64,000 nucleotides of DNA from Flavobacterium proteolyticum (lineage in GTDB: Bacteria > Bacteroidota > Bacteroidia > Flavobacteriales > Flavobacteriaceae). Location: contig NZ_JADFTZ010000001.1 of NCBI RefSeq assembly GCF_015223105.1, positions 1,054,001 through 1,118,000 on the forward strand, written 5' to 3'. Of the stretch, positions 36,416 to 46,143 are shown one piece after another (the stretch's first letter is position 1; each line of letters begins with the position of its first letter). The translations under genes were made by a program, and so were the position numbers. The notes beneath the pieces were generated by a model that was given only the letters and a program-made list of their open reading frames with translations, made no database searches and was not told the origin of the DNA.

Positions 36416-37357
36416 TTAAAACGAATAAACTAATCCCACACCAAGTATTTGTTTAAGCTGAACTTTTGGACCTTTAATAACTTGTGTTCCGTTTATTTCT
36501 TCTTTTGATTTAATGTCGTCATCATAAACAATATGTGTGCCAATATTGGCTTTTACATATTGATTTACGGTCATATCTAATTGTAGTTGCCAGTCAACAT
36601 CAATATTTCCAAAATTATTAATATAATCTGTGTATAGAGCAATTCTGTGTTCTAACATAATGTTTTTATACAATTCTTTTTTCCATTGGTTTGTAACTAA
36701 GATTCCAGTTTCATTTCTAATATTTTTACCTTCCTTAATAAGATTGCCAAATTCATCATAAATAGCTTTTTCAACTCCAAAAGCGCCTTGATTAGCTAAC
36801 CTTTGGTCGAAAACCATAGTTGTTTTTTGTGTTAAAGGAGAAAGATATAGGTTAAGATTCAAATCTTTTCTTGAATATTCCGCTCCAATACCTAAGAATG
36901 TATAAGCAGGTGCAAATGGTTTAGAAATTGCTAAATCAGTATTAGGATAAGCATAACCATTTGCGAATTGTGTGTTAAAATTAAATTTACCCGCATAATA
37001 CCAGTTCGAAATTGTATCTGTTCGATATCCAAATGTAGAGTTTATTTGTAATTGGTCATCTGTTTTTCTTACATCTTGCTTTTCTTGTTTATTAATTCCG
37101 TATCGAGCAATTAATTCGTTTTTCCAATGAATATTTTGTTTGATATATGTACGAATAAACTGTCCTTTCAAAAGTCCTGAAACAGAATTATTTCCCCCTG
37201 CATTCCAGTTTACAAAAGTTATTTGTGAAATATCTAAACCCACTTTATTTTCTTTTTTCCAATATGAAATAGAATCTGGTAATTTAGTTCTAATAATTTG
37301 CGCTGAAGATTGAAAGCAGATCAATATTAGCCCTAATAGGATAGCTTGTTTAAACAT
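36416..37357 (-). CDS. DUF3078 family protein, probable outer-membrane protein
   Basis: The 313-aa protein has a signal peptide (LLGLILICFQSSAQ, about 1-19). The rest is a series of amphipathic strands (YWKKENKVGLDISQITFVNWNAGGNNSVSGL, NSTFGYRTDTISNWYYAGKFNF, LGIGAEYSRKDLNLNLYLSP) ending in YSF. The NWNAGGNNSVSG motif near the N-terminus is typical of DUF3078. It is likely a small outer-membrane barrel of unknown role. Its start overlaps the end of dxs by 8 bp, so it is co-transcribed with dxs. Confidence 0.82.
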   Translation of the reverse strand: MFKQAILLGLILICFQSSAQIIRTKLPDSISYWKKENKVGLDISQITFVNWNAGGNNSVSGLLKGQFIRTYIKQNIHWKNELIARYGINKQEKQDVRKTDDQLQINSTFGYRTDTISNWYYAGKFNFNTQFANGYAYPNTDLAISKPFAPAYTFLGIGAEYSRKDLNLNLYLSPLTQKTTMVFDQRLANQGAFGVEKAIYDEFGNLIKEGKNIRNETGILVTNQWKKELYKNIMLEHRIALYTDYINNFGNIDVDWQLQLDMTVNQYVKANIGTHIVYDDDIKSKEEINGTQVIKGPKVQLKQILGVGLVYSF

Positions 37358-39125
37358 CTGAATAAGTATTAAATAATTGTTTTAAATGATTAATGTCGAT
37401 TTTACAAAGTTGTTGCAACTCAAAAACTGTTCCATGTTCTATGAATGAATCAGGAATTCCGAGATTTATAATTGATTTATTTAAATTATTTGTCGCAATG
37501 ATTGAACAGATTTGTTCTCCAAAACCACCTGTAATTACTCCATCTTCGATAGTGATAATTTGGTCGTGAGAATTTATAATAGATTTGATAGCATCAATGT
37601 CTAATGGTTTTACAAACGGAAAATGGTAATGCGAAAATAATTCTGAATTTTCAACTTCTTTTAAAGCTTTCGTTACATTATTACCAATAGTTCCCGCAGA
37701 TAAAATGACAACTTTGCTTCCTTTTTGAAGTGCCACAATTTTACCAATTTCAATTTTTTCAAAAGGCTGTTCCCAATTCACATTTTCACCTCTTCCTCTT
37801 GGATAACGAATCGCAATCGGATGATTCAAGCCTTCTGAAGCCGTAAACATAATATTTCGTAACTCCATTTCATCTTTTGGAGCTGCAATAATCATATTCG
37901 GAATACAATTCAAATACGCAATATCAAAAACGCCATGATGTGTTGCGCCATCTTCACCAACCAATCCTGCTCTGTCTAAGCAGAAAATAACGGATAAATT
38001 CTGTAAAGCGACATCATGAATCACTTGATCATAAGCACGCTGCAAAAAAGTGGAATAGATATTACAAAAAACTACCATTCCTTGTGTTGCCATTCCAGCC
38101 GCTAAGGTAACGGCGTGTTGTTCAGCTATTCCAACGTCAATTGCACGTTTTGGAAAAGCTTCCATCATATAAGTCATCGAACTTCCCGTAGGCATGGCTG
38201 GAGTAATTCCAATGATTTTTTCGTTTTGTTTTGCTAATTCCACCAAAGTATGTCCGAAAACATCTTGAAATTTTGGTGGTAAATGTGATTCGTCTTTAGG
38301 ATGAATTTTTCCAGTTTCGGCATCAAATTTTCCAGGCGCATGGTATTTTACTTGATCTTCTTCCGCCAATTGTAATCCTTTGCCTTTGGTAGTTATCACA
38401 TGCAAAAATTTTGGACCTTTTACCGATTTCAATCGCTCTAACTCCGAAATTAACTTAGGTAAATCATGACCATCAATCGGACCTGAATAATCGAAATTCA
38501 AGGATTTGATGATGTTATTTTCTTTCGGATTTTTTCCTTCCTTGACTGCTGTCAAATAATCTTTTAATGCACCAATACTTGGGTCAATTCCAATCGCATT
38601 ATCATTTAAAATTACCAATAAATTCGCATCAGTAACTCCAGCATGATTCAGGCCTTCAAAAGCCATTCCGCTTGCGATTGAAGCATCTCCAATCACCGCA
38701 ATGTGTTGCTTTTCAAATTCTCCTTTTAATTGAGAAGCCAATGCCATTCCTAAAGCAGCCGAAATCGAAGTTGAAGAATGCCCAACACCAAACGAATCAT
38801 AAATACTTTCGCTTCGCTTTGGAAAACCTGAAATTCCGTTTAATTCTCTATTGGTATGAAAAATGTCGCGTCTTTCAGTTAAGATTTTGTGTCCGTAAGC
38901 TTGATGACCCACATCCCAAACCAGTAAATCTTCTGGTGTGTTGAAAACGTAATGAAGCGCAATCGTTAATTCGACAACGCCTAAACTCGCACCCAAATGC
39001 CCTTCTTTTTTTGAAACAATATCAATGATAAAGTCTCTCAATTCTTTGGCCAATTGAGGTAGTTGATTTTCAGGAAGTTTCCTTAAATCGATAGGGTTGT
39101 TAATTTTTGAAAGCAAATTTTCCAT
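37350..39125 (-). CDS. dxs: 1-deoxy-D-xylulose-5-phosphate synthase
   Basis: Dxs joins pyruvate and glyceraldehyde-3-phosphate to DXP, the entry step of the MEP isoprenoid pathway and a source for thiamine and pyridoxal precursors. The 591-aa protein has H43 in EGHLGASLG, the thiamine diphosphate motif G146-D147-A ... N174-D175-N176 (VIGDASIASG and ILNDNAIG), the transketolase-like DVGIAEQHAVTLAAG and the C-terminal EDGVITGGFG. It is slightly shorter than many bacterial enzymes (about 620 aa). The gene is divergent from tadA, with only 42 bp between start codons. Confidence 0.96.
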   Translation of the reverse strand: MENLLSKINNPIDLRKLPENQLPQLAKELRDFIIDIVSKKEGHLGASLGVVELTIALHYVFNTPEDLLVWDVGHQAYGHKILTERRDIFHTNRELNGISGFPKRSESIYDSFGVGHSSTSISAALGMALASQLKGEFEKQHIAVIGDASIASGMAFEGLNHAGVTDANLLVILNDNAIGIDPSIGALKDYLTAVKEGKNPKENNIIKSLNFDYSGPIDGHDLPKLISELERLKSVKGPKFLHVITTKGKGLQLAEEDQVKYHAPGKFDAETGKIHPKDESHLPPKFQDVFGHTLVELAKQNEKIIGITPAMPTGSSMTYMMEAFPKRAIDVGIAEQHAVTLAAGMATQGMVVFCNIYSTFLQRAYDQVIHDVALQNLSVIFCLDRAGLVGEDGATHHGVFDIAYLNCIPNMIIAAPKDEMELRNIMFTASEGLNHPIAIRYPRGRGENVNWEQPFEKIEIGKIVALQKGSKVVILSAGTIGNNVTKALKEVENSELFSHYHFPFVKPLDIDAIKSIINSHDQIITIEDGVITGGFGEQICSIIATNNLNKSIINLGIPDSFIEHGTVFELQQLCKIDINHLKQLFNTYSDV

Positions 39126-39132
39126 TACAGCA

Positions 39133-39162
39133 CAAAAGTAAGAATTGGTTGTTGTATTTTTG
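39133..39162. promoter_or_regulatory. Back-to-back -7 boxes for dxs and tadA
   Basis: CAAAAGTA (39133-39140) reads TACTTTTG towards dxs, and TATTTTTG (39155-39162) points towards tadA. Both match TAnnTTTG. The boxes end 7 nt and 5 nt before the respective ATG codons, so both mRNAs may be leaderless. No good TTTG is present upstream of either. Confidence 0.5.
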
Positions 39163-39167
39163 TACTT

Positions 39168-39608
39168 ATGGAGAATATTTTTACCGATGAATATTTTATG
39201 AAAAAAGCCTTACAGGAAGCCGAAATAGCTTTTGAAAAAGGTGAAATTCCTGTTGGCGCAGTAATTGTGATTGACAATCGTGTCATCGCAAGAACACATA
39301 ATTTAACAGAATTACTTCACGATGTTACCGCTCATGCCGAAATGCAAGCGATAACTAGTGCTGCAAACTTCATAGGTGGAAAATATTTAAAAGATTGTAC
39401 TTTATACGTAACATTAGAGCCTTGCCAAATGTGTGCTGGCGCTTTATATTGGTCCCAAATTTCTAAAATTGTTTTTGGCGCATCCGATGAGAATCGTGGT
39501 TTTCAAAAAATGGGAACACAATTACACCCGAAAACCCAAGTGATTTCAGGTGTTTTGGAAAAAGAATGTGCTGATTTGATGAAAGCATTTTTTAAAAATA
39601 AGCGATAA
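39168..39608 (+). CDS. tadA: tRNA-specific adenosine deaminase family (TadA-like)
   Basis: This enzyme is expected to deaminate A34 to inosine in tRNA-Arg(ACG). The 146-aa protein has the zinc/catalytic motif H56-A-E58 (TAHAEMQAI) and the P85-C86-x-x-C89 pair (LEPCQMCAGAL), with the EIPVGAVIV segment common to TadA. Length and motifs fit TadA; a general nucleoside or guanine deaminase is a less likely alternative because of the CQMCAGAL context. It is transcribed divergently from dxs. Confidence 0.9.
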   Translation: MENIFTDEYFMKKALQEAEIAFEKGEIPVGAVIVIDNRVIARTHNLTELLHDVTAHAEMQAITSAANFIGGKYLKDCTLYVTLEPCQMCAGALYWSQISKIVFGASDENRGFQKMGTQLHPKTQVISGVLEKECADLMKAFFKNKR

Positions 39609-39722
39609 ATTTTTGTAAGGATTTTATTTAAAAATATTTTTATATTTACGTAAGAATTTGCACGGTTTTTGTTATTGCTAATTTGAGAACAAAAACAAAC
39701 TAACTCTCTAATCTCCTTCCAA

Positions 39723-42700
39723 ATGAAAACAACTCGTTTTTTACAATTGATATTTGTATTGATTGTAGCTTTGTCGTGCTCTAAAAGCGCTAAAGATTTC
39801 AATTCTGATTTCTCTCAGTTCAAAGCGTATATTCTCAACTTTAGTTCGGGATTGGTCTCGGCAAACAGCGACATTAGAGTAGTTTTAGCTTTCGATAAAA
39901 AAGAATGGACAGCCAACGAAGAGTTAGATGAAAATCTGTTTACCATTAGTCCAAGTGTTGATGGAAAAGTAGTAGCGCTTTCAAATAATACCATCGCTTT
40001 TATTCCAGAAAAAAAATTAGACCAAAATAAAGAATACCAAGTTACGCTTCATTTGTCGGAATTAGTTAATGTTCCTGATAAATTAAAAGATTTTAACTTC
40101 ACAATTAAAACCATAAAGCAAGATTTTATGGTAACTACAAATGATTTGCAATCGTATAGTAAAGATTACCAATATTTAAACGGAGTAATCACGTCGAGTG
40201 ATGATTTGGATTTTGAAACTGCTAAAAAACTTGTTTCTGTTAATCAAGAAGATAAAGCGGTTAAGGTTAAGTTTGTCAAAGAATTAAGCAATAAAAAAGA
40301 ATACAAATTTGTAATTGATAGCATCAAAAGACAAGTTGAAGACAGTAAAATCAAAATTTCATGGGATGGAACGCCTTTTGATATCGACCAAAAAGGCGAA
40401 ATGCTTTACGATATTCCCGGAAAAAATAATTTCAAAATAGTTTCGGCCGAAGTTGAGAAAGATAACAATCAAGTTTTATTATTAAACTTTTCTGACCCAT
40501 TAAACAGAGATCAGGATTTTTCTGGTTTAGTGCAAGTCGAATCAGCTGTAAATTTACGATTTGCAACCGCTGGAAATTTATTAAAAGTGTTTTTCAACGA
40601 ACCTTTAAAAGGCGAACTTTTAGTAGAAGTTTTTCAAGGAATTGAAAGCGAAGACGGCTATAAGATGAAACAAAACTTTTCCGAAAAAGTTACATTCGAG
40701 CAAGTAAAACCTGGAGTTCGTTTCATAAAAAGCGGAAGCATTTTGCCAAGTTCAAACAACTTAAAAATCAATTTCGAATCGGTAAATCTGAGCGCGGTTG
40801 ATGTAAAGGTGTACCAAATTTACAAAAACAATATTCTACAATTCTTACAAGACAATGAATTAAACGGAAGTCGAAATTTAAGAAAAGTAGCCCAACCCAT
40901 AGTTAAGAAAACCATCGCATTAAATAAGAACAAATTACAAAATTCCAGCAAATGGAATGCGTATGCGATAGATTTATCTAAAATAATTACACCAAATCCT
41001 GGTGCTATTTATCGTGTTGAAATATCGTATAAACGTAAATATTCGCTTTACAAATGTACTTCGGCATACGTTGATGAAGGTAATGAAGAAGAGGAAGAAC
41101 AAGATGATGAAGTGAGAAGTAATCAGGATTATTACGACGATTACTATTACGAAGGCTATGATTGGTACGAAAGAGAAGATCCGTGTACCGATTCGTACTA
41201 TTACAACAACACCATTTTTACGAATGTTATTGCTTCCGATTTAGGCGTTATAGCAAAACGTGGCGGAAATGGTTCGTATGTTTTTGCAGTAAATAATATT
41301 GTTTCTACAGAGCCTGTTGCTTCTGCAAAAATTGAATTGTATAATTTCCAACAACAACTTTTAGGAACTATCACAACCGATAGCGAAGGAATAGCAAAAA
41401 CCGAGTTGAAAAAATATGCTTTTTTCGCTATTGTTACCAAAGACAAAAACACAACTTATGTGAAATTAGATGAAGGTCAATCTTTATCGGTCAGTAATTT
41501 TGATGTCGGTGGCGAAGAATTGCAAAAAGGTTTAAAAGGTTTTATTTATGGTGAACGAGGTGTTTGGCGTCCAGGCGATACTTTGCATTTGGCTTTCATG
41601 TTGAATGATGTGGAAAGTAAATTAGAAAAATCGCACCCAATTACTTTTAAATTAAGTGATCCGCAAGGAAAAGTGCGTTACCAAATGGTTCAAAAGTATA
41701 ATGGTTGGAATCATTATAAATTCAAATTAGCAACGAAAGATAACGACCCAACAGGAAATTGGGAAGTGAAAATTTCGGTTGGTGGCGTGCATTTTTACAA
41801 AAGCATCAAGATAGAAACAATTAAACCAAATCGATTAAAAATCAAAAATAGTTTTGCAGATAAACAACTTTCTGGTAATAGATTAAACGGTGGCGAAGTT
41901 GAAGTAGCTTGGTTACATGGAGCGGTTGCGAAAAACTTGAAAGTAGAAATGCAAGCCAAATTTCTAGAACAACAAACTGTTTTCAAAAAGTATGAGAAAT
42001 ATGATTTTGATGACGAAGTGCGTAAATTCTATACCGAAGAAGTAAACGTTTTTTCAGGAAAAGTAAACGATTTAGGGAAAGCTAAAGTTGCGATTCAACC
42101 AAAAATCACTAGTCAAGCGCCAGGAAAACTGAAAATGGTTTTTCAAACAAAAGCCTTTGAAAATGGAGGCGATTTTAGTACAGATGTAGCAACAGCAACG
42201 TATTCTCCGTATAAAACTTACGTTGGAATAAAAGCACCAGAACCAAATAAATACGGCTTATTAGAAACCGATAGAGTTAATCGCTATGATATCGTGACTT
42301 TAGATGAATTGGGTAAACCAAAATCGGTTAAAAATTTAGAAGTTCGTGTGTATAAAGTCGAATGGCGCTGGTGGTGGAATTCTGATGGTGATGATTTATC
42401 ACAATACAATTCTTCGGAAGTAACAACCGCTTATAGAAACTACGTGGTTTCAACTGATGCCTCAGGAAAAGCAAGTGTTCAATTTAAAATTCCTGAAGCC
42501 GATTGGGGAAGATATTTGATTCGTGTAGAAGATACGAATGATGGTCATGCAACGAGTTTAACTTCGTATATCGATTGGCCATATTGGTCTGGAAAATCAC
42601 GCCAAGGAAGTAGCGAAACGGCAAATATGTTGGTATTTACAACCAACAAAGAGAAATACAATGTTGGAGAAAACGCTATCGTTTCTTTTCCATCAAGTGA

Positions 42701-45215
42701 AGGCGGAAGAGCTTTAATTTCAATTGAAAACGGTTCAAAAGTCATCAAAACACTTTGGGCAACCACTAAAAAAGGTGAGACGCAAGTTGAAGTTCCTATC
42801 ACAGGTGATATGGCACCAAATGTGTATTTCCATATTTCGTTGTTAAAACCACATGCTTCTACGATAAACGATACACCTATTAGAATGTACGGAATTTTGC
42901 CAGTGGAAGTAATCAATAAAAATACCGTTTTAGAGCCAGAAGTAACAATTCCTTCAGTTTTAAAACCGGAACAAAAAACAACATTGAAAGTTAGTGAAAA
43001 ATCAGGTAAAGAAATGACCTATACTATTGCAATTGTAGATGATGGTTTATTAGATTTAACCCGATTTAAAACACCAAATGCGTGGGAAAAATTCTATTCA
43101 AGACAAGCGCTTGGCGTAAAAACTTGGGATGTTTATGATGATGTAATTGGTGCATATGGTGGAAAAATCAATCAAATTTTCAGTATTGGTGGTGACCAAG
43201 ATTTAGCAGGTGGAAATGCCAAAAAAGCTAACCGATTTAAACCAGTAGTCATTTATTTAGGACCATTCAAATTGGAAAAAGGGCAAACCAAATCACATAC
43301 GATTACCTTGCCAAATTACGTTGGTTCAGTACGAACAATGGTTGTTGCAGGTGATGCTAAAACTAGTGCTTACGGAAGCGTAGAAAAAACTTCTTTTGTG
43401 AGAAAACCAGTTATGGTATTGGCTTCGGTGCCTAGAAAAATTTCTCCAAACGAAAGAATTACGTTGCCCGTAACCGTTTTCGCAATGGAAAGCCAAGTGA
43501 AAAACGTTAATGTGCAATTGAAAACAAATAACGGAGTACGAATTATTGGAAATGCAACTCAAAATGTAAGTTTCAGTTCGCCAGATGAAAAAGTAATCTA
43601 TTTTAATTTAGAAGTTGGAAGCGCAACAGGAATTGGAAAAATAGAAGTCATTGCCACATCAGGAAAAGAAAAATCGACCTATGGGGTAGAAGTTGATATT
43701 ACGAATCCAAATCCGGTTACGAATGATTACGTAGATATGGTAATTCCTGCAAACGGTTCCAAAACAATCAATTGGAAAACATTTGGAGTAGCAGGAAGTA
43801 ATAAAGCAAGATTAGAAGTTTCGTCTTTCCCAACCATCAATTTCAATGGACGTTTGAGTTATTTGATTCAGTATCCGCATGGATGTGTGGAGCAAACGAC
43901 TTCGGCGGTTTTTCCACAATTGTATTTGGCGGATATTATGGATGTTGATGCTAACAAAAAAGCAGAAATTCAACGAAATATTAATGCTGGAATTCAAAAA
44001 TTAGGGAATTTCCAACTATCAAATGGTGGATTAAGTTATTGGCAAGGAAATAATTATGTGGATGATTGGGCAACTTCTTATGCAGGACATTTCTTACTTG
44101 AAGCTGAGAAAAAAGGCTATGTTTTACCAATCGGATTTAAAAACAAGTGGATTTCGTTCCAACAATCCGAAGCAAAAAAATGGCGATTCAACGCACAGTA
44201 TCGTAACGATTTTGCGCAAGCGTATCGTTTATATACTTTAGCATTAGCAGGTTCAGCCGATATGGGTTCAATGAACAGATTAAGAGAAACTACCGGAATT
44301 TCAAACGAATCCAAATTGCGATTAGCAGCCGCTTATGCTTTAGCAGGTCAAAAGAAAGCAGCTTTATCTTTGATAGGAACAACAACTACGCAAGAAGACA
44401 AACGCTTTGCAGATTATTACTATGGTTCGGAAGAAAGAAATCGAGCGATGATTTTAGAAACTTACATTTTGTTAGACAATAAAACGAAAGCGTATGAAAT
44501 GGCAAACAAATTAGCGAAAGATTTATCGTCAAATCGTTACATGAGTACTCAAACTACCGCTTTTGGATTGTATGCTATGTCCAAATTTGCGCTTAAAAAT
44601 GGTGGAAAAGGTGTGAATATGACGTATTCAGTAGCTGGAAAATCTGAAACCATTAGCTCTAAAAAAGCATTTGTAGATAGAAATTTAGTGGCGAAACACG
44701 GTTCTAATTCGGTAACAATTCAAAATAAAAATAGCGGAACACTTTATGTTCGTGTCTTAAATAGTGGCATTTTACCTGTTGGACAAGAAAAAGAAATTCA
44801 GAAAAACTTCTCAACTTCGGTAGTTTATAAAGATAGAAAAGGAACAGTACTAAATTTAAGTTCTGTAAAACAAGGAACCGAAATCGTCGCGCAAGTAACT
44901 ATTAGAAATCAATCGGATGAAACATTAGAGAATGTAGCGCTTTCGCAAATTGTTCCTTCTGGATTTGAAATTATGAATTCACGTTATACCGATTTTGGAA
45001 GTTATGCCGAAAACAAAGCCGATTACATTGATATTCGCGATGATAGAACACAATTCTATTTCGGAATCAGAGCGGGTGAAACCAAACCGTTTACCATGTT
45101 GTTAAATGCAACTTATTTAGGAAAATATTATTTCCCTGGAGTGCAATGTGAAGCGATGTACGACAATAATTATTTGGCAAGAGCCAAAGGACAATGGGTG
45201 CAAATCGTGAAATAA
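39723..45215 (+). CDS. Bacterial alpha-2-macroglobulin family lipoprotein
   Basis: This large (1830-aa) periplasmic protease trap is of the YfhM/ECAM type. The lipobox is VALSC with C19, so it is membrane-anchored. MG-like beta domains fill the first ~1000 residues (GFIYGERGVWRPGDTLHLAF is the typical MG segment). The thioester motif C1388-V-E-Q1391 (HGCVEQTTS) is intact, followed by the helical toroid domain (LSNGGLSYWQG, NDFAQAYRLYTLAL). Residues about 448-496 form an unusual insertion rich in Glu, Asp and Tyr. The gene stands upstream of a lipoprotein gene and PBP1C, as in the known A2M-pbpC association: the trap may protect the wall when the envelope is breached. Confidence 0.93.
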   Translation: MKTTRFLQLIFVLIVALSCSKSAKDFNSDFSQFKAYILNFSSGLVSANSDIRVVLAFDKKEWTANEELDENLFTISPSVDGKVVALSNNTIAFIPEKKLDQNKEYQVTLHLSELVNVPDKLKDFNFTIKTIKQDFMVTTNDLQSYSKDYQYLNGVITSSDDLDFETAKKLVSVNQEDKAVKVKFVKELSNKKEYKFVIDSIKRQVEDSKIKISWDGTPFDIDQKGEMLYDIPGKNNFKIVSAEVEKDNNQVLLLNFSDPLNRDQDFSGLVQVESAVNLRFATAGNLLKVFFNEPLKGELLVEVFQGIESEDGYKMKQNFSEKVTFEQVKPGVRFIKSGSILPSSNNLKINFESVNLSAVDVKVYQIYKNNILQFLQDNELNGSRNLRKVAQPIVKKTIALNKNKLQNSSKWNAYAIDLSKIITPNPGAIYRVEISYKRKYSLYKCTSAYVDEGNEEEEEQDDEVRSNQDYYDDYYYEGYDWYEREDPCTDSYYYNNTIFTNVIASDLGVIAKRGGNGSYVFAVNNIVSTEPVASAKIELYNFQQQLLGTITTDSEGIAKTELKKYAFFAIVTKDKNTTYVKLDEGQSLSVSNFDVGGEELQKGLKGFIYGERGVWRPGDTLHLAFMLNDVESKLEKSHPITFKLSDPQGKVRYQMVQKYNGWNHYKFKLATKDNDPTGNWEVKISVGGVHFYKSIKIETIKPNRLKIKNSFADKQLSGNRLNGGEVEVAWLHGAVAKNLKVEMQAKFLEQQTVFKKYEKYDFDDEVRKFYTEEVNVFSGKVNDLGKAKVAIQPKITSQAPGKLKMVFQTKAFENGGDFSTDVATATYSPYKTYVGIKAPEPNKYGLLETDRVNRYDIVTLDELGKPKSVKNLEVRVYKVEWRWWWNSDGDDLSQYNSSEVTTAYRNYVVSTDASGKASVQFKIPEADWGRYLIRVEDTNDGHATSLTSYIDWPYWSGKSRQGSSETANMLVFTTNKEKYNVGENAIVSFPSSEGGRALISIENGSKVIKTLWATTKKGETQVEVPITGDMAPNVYFHISLLKPHASTINDTPIRMYGILPVEVINKNTVLEPEVTIPSVLKPEQKTTLKVSEKSGKEMTYTIAIVDDGLLDLTRFKTPNAWEKFYSRQALGVKTWDVYDDVIGAYGGKINQIFSIGGDQDLAGGNAKKANRFKPVVIYLGPFKLEKGQTKSHTITLPNYVGSVRTMVVAGDAKTSAYGSVEKTSFVRKPVMVLASVPRKISPNERITLPVTVFAMESQVKNVNVQLKTNNGVRIIGNATQNVSFSSPDEKVIYFNLEVGSATGIGKIEVIATSGKEKSTYGVEVDITNPNPVTNDYVDMVIPANGSKTINWKTFGVAGSNKARLEVSSFPTINFNGRLSYLIQYPHGCVEQTTSAVFPQLYLADIMDVDANKKAEIQRNINAGIQKLGNFQLSNGGLSYWQGNNYVDDWATSYAGHFLLEAEKKGYVLPIGFKNKWISFQQSEAKKWRFNAQYRNDFAQAYRLYTLALAGSADMGSMNRLRETTGISNESKLRLAAAYALAGQKKAALSLIGTTTTQEDKRFADYYYGSEERNRAMILETYILLDNKTKAYEMANKLAKDLSSNRYMSTQTTAFGLYAMSKFALKNGGKGVNMTYSVAGKSETISSKKAFVDRNLVAKHGSNSVTIQNKNSGTLYVRVLNSGILPVGQEKEIQKNFSTSVVYKDRKGTVLNLSSVKQGTEIVAQVTIRNQSDETLENVALSQIVPSGFEIMNSRYTDFGSYAENKADYIDIRDDRTQFYFGIRAGETKPFTMLLNATYLGKYYFPGVQCEAMYDNNYLARAKGQWVQIVK

Positions 45216-45223
45216 ATTACCAA

Positions 45224-45255
45224 ACTACTTCATTGTGTAAATGCAATGAAGTAGT
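45224..45255 (+). promoter_or_regulatory. Perfect hairpin between the alpha-2-macroglobulin gene and the lipoprotein gene
   Basis: ACTACTTCATTG and CAATGAAGTAGT form a perfect 12-bp stem around an 8-nt loop. There is no T-run, so it is not a classical terminator. The hairpin is flanked by a small direct repeat (TTACCAAA at both sides). It may protect or limit the transcript between the two genes. Confidence 0.5.
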
Positions 45256-45267
45256 AATTCTTACCAA

Positions 45268-46143
45268 ATGAAAATAGCTCTTAAAATCGGAATGCTTTTA
45301 CTGTTAACAGTTACAAGTTGTAAAAGCAATAAATCAAATTTATCTAAAAGTGAAAGTGATTCAATTAGTGACACGACTTTTGTTGTAAATACTGACACTA
45401 TAACTTATCAGAAAATTCAAGAAACTGAAAAAGAAATAGTTTTAGATATTGATAGTGTTTTAAATGCGAACGTCAATATCAAAATTGATTATCAAGATAG
45501 CTTGGTTTATGCGTTAGGAATTAAAGAGTTTTACGACACAGCCAATGGACAAATAGTTGCCTTTACCAAACTGAAAGATAATAGTGAGCTATTTGCAATT
45601 GTTTATCCGAATACTTTCGATGATAAGATGCAACCTAATGTTTTGTTTTATATTCTTAAAGATCAAGAATGGGTTTTGGTTTCCAAATTCGATTCGAGCG
45701 AGGTTTTTTCCTTTGAAATTGTAGATGTAAACAATGATGGAGTGAGAGAAATTCAGTCAACTGGTTATCCCAATATGAACGGCAATTATTGGAACAATTT
45801 TTACAGTTTTTTAAAAGAAGACAATAAATTTATAGCTGGTGGTGGCTTTTTTTCTAGTATGTACGAATTTAAACCTCAAGTAAGTAGAATTGATGTCGAA
45901 TACGGCGGAAGCTGGTATATGCCCAATACTAAAACCATTTATTATTGGAAAAATCAAAAACTTATTCCATTTAAAGAAGTAGAAGTTGGTTTAAAAATTG
46001 CCGACATGAAACATGATGATTACTATATCAAGTATTCAGAAAATTTGACTTTGGAGAAAGATTCGGTTCAGTTTGTGTATAAAAAATCGTTTCGAGGTAA
46101 AAATTTGAATCAATTTTATGATAACTTTTTTGAAAATAATTAA
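45268..46143 (+). CDS. Hypothetical lipoprotein between A2M and PBP1C
   Basis: The 291-aa protein has a lipobox at TVTSC (C18), followed by a Ser/Lys/Asn-rich linker. The mature part shows the calcium-type loop VDVNNDGVREIQS, seen in FG-GAP/EF-hand-like repeats, and several strands with aromatic residues. Its end overlaps the PBP1C frame by 26 bp if the first ATG of PBP1C is used. I do not recognise the family. Its place between two functionally linked genes suggests an envelope role, but this is inference. Confidence 0.75.
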   Translation: MKIALKIGMLLLLTVTSCKSNKSNLSKSESDSISDTTFVVNTDTITYQKIQETEKEIVLDIDSVLNANVNIKIDYQDSLVYALGIKEFYDTANGQIVAFTKLKDNSELFAIVYPNTFDDKMQPNVLFYILKDQEWVLVSKFDSSEVFSFEIVDVNNDGVREIQSTGYPNMNGNYWNNFYSFLKEDNKFIAGGGFFSSMYEFKPQVSRIDVEYGGSWYMPNTKTIYYWKNQKLIPFKEVEVGLKIADMKHDDYYIKYSENLTLEKDSVQFVYKKSFRGKNLNQFYDNFFENN

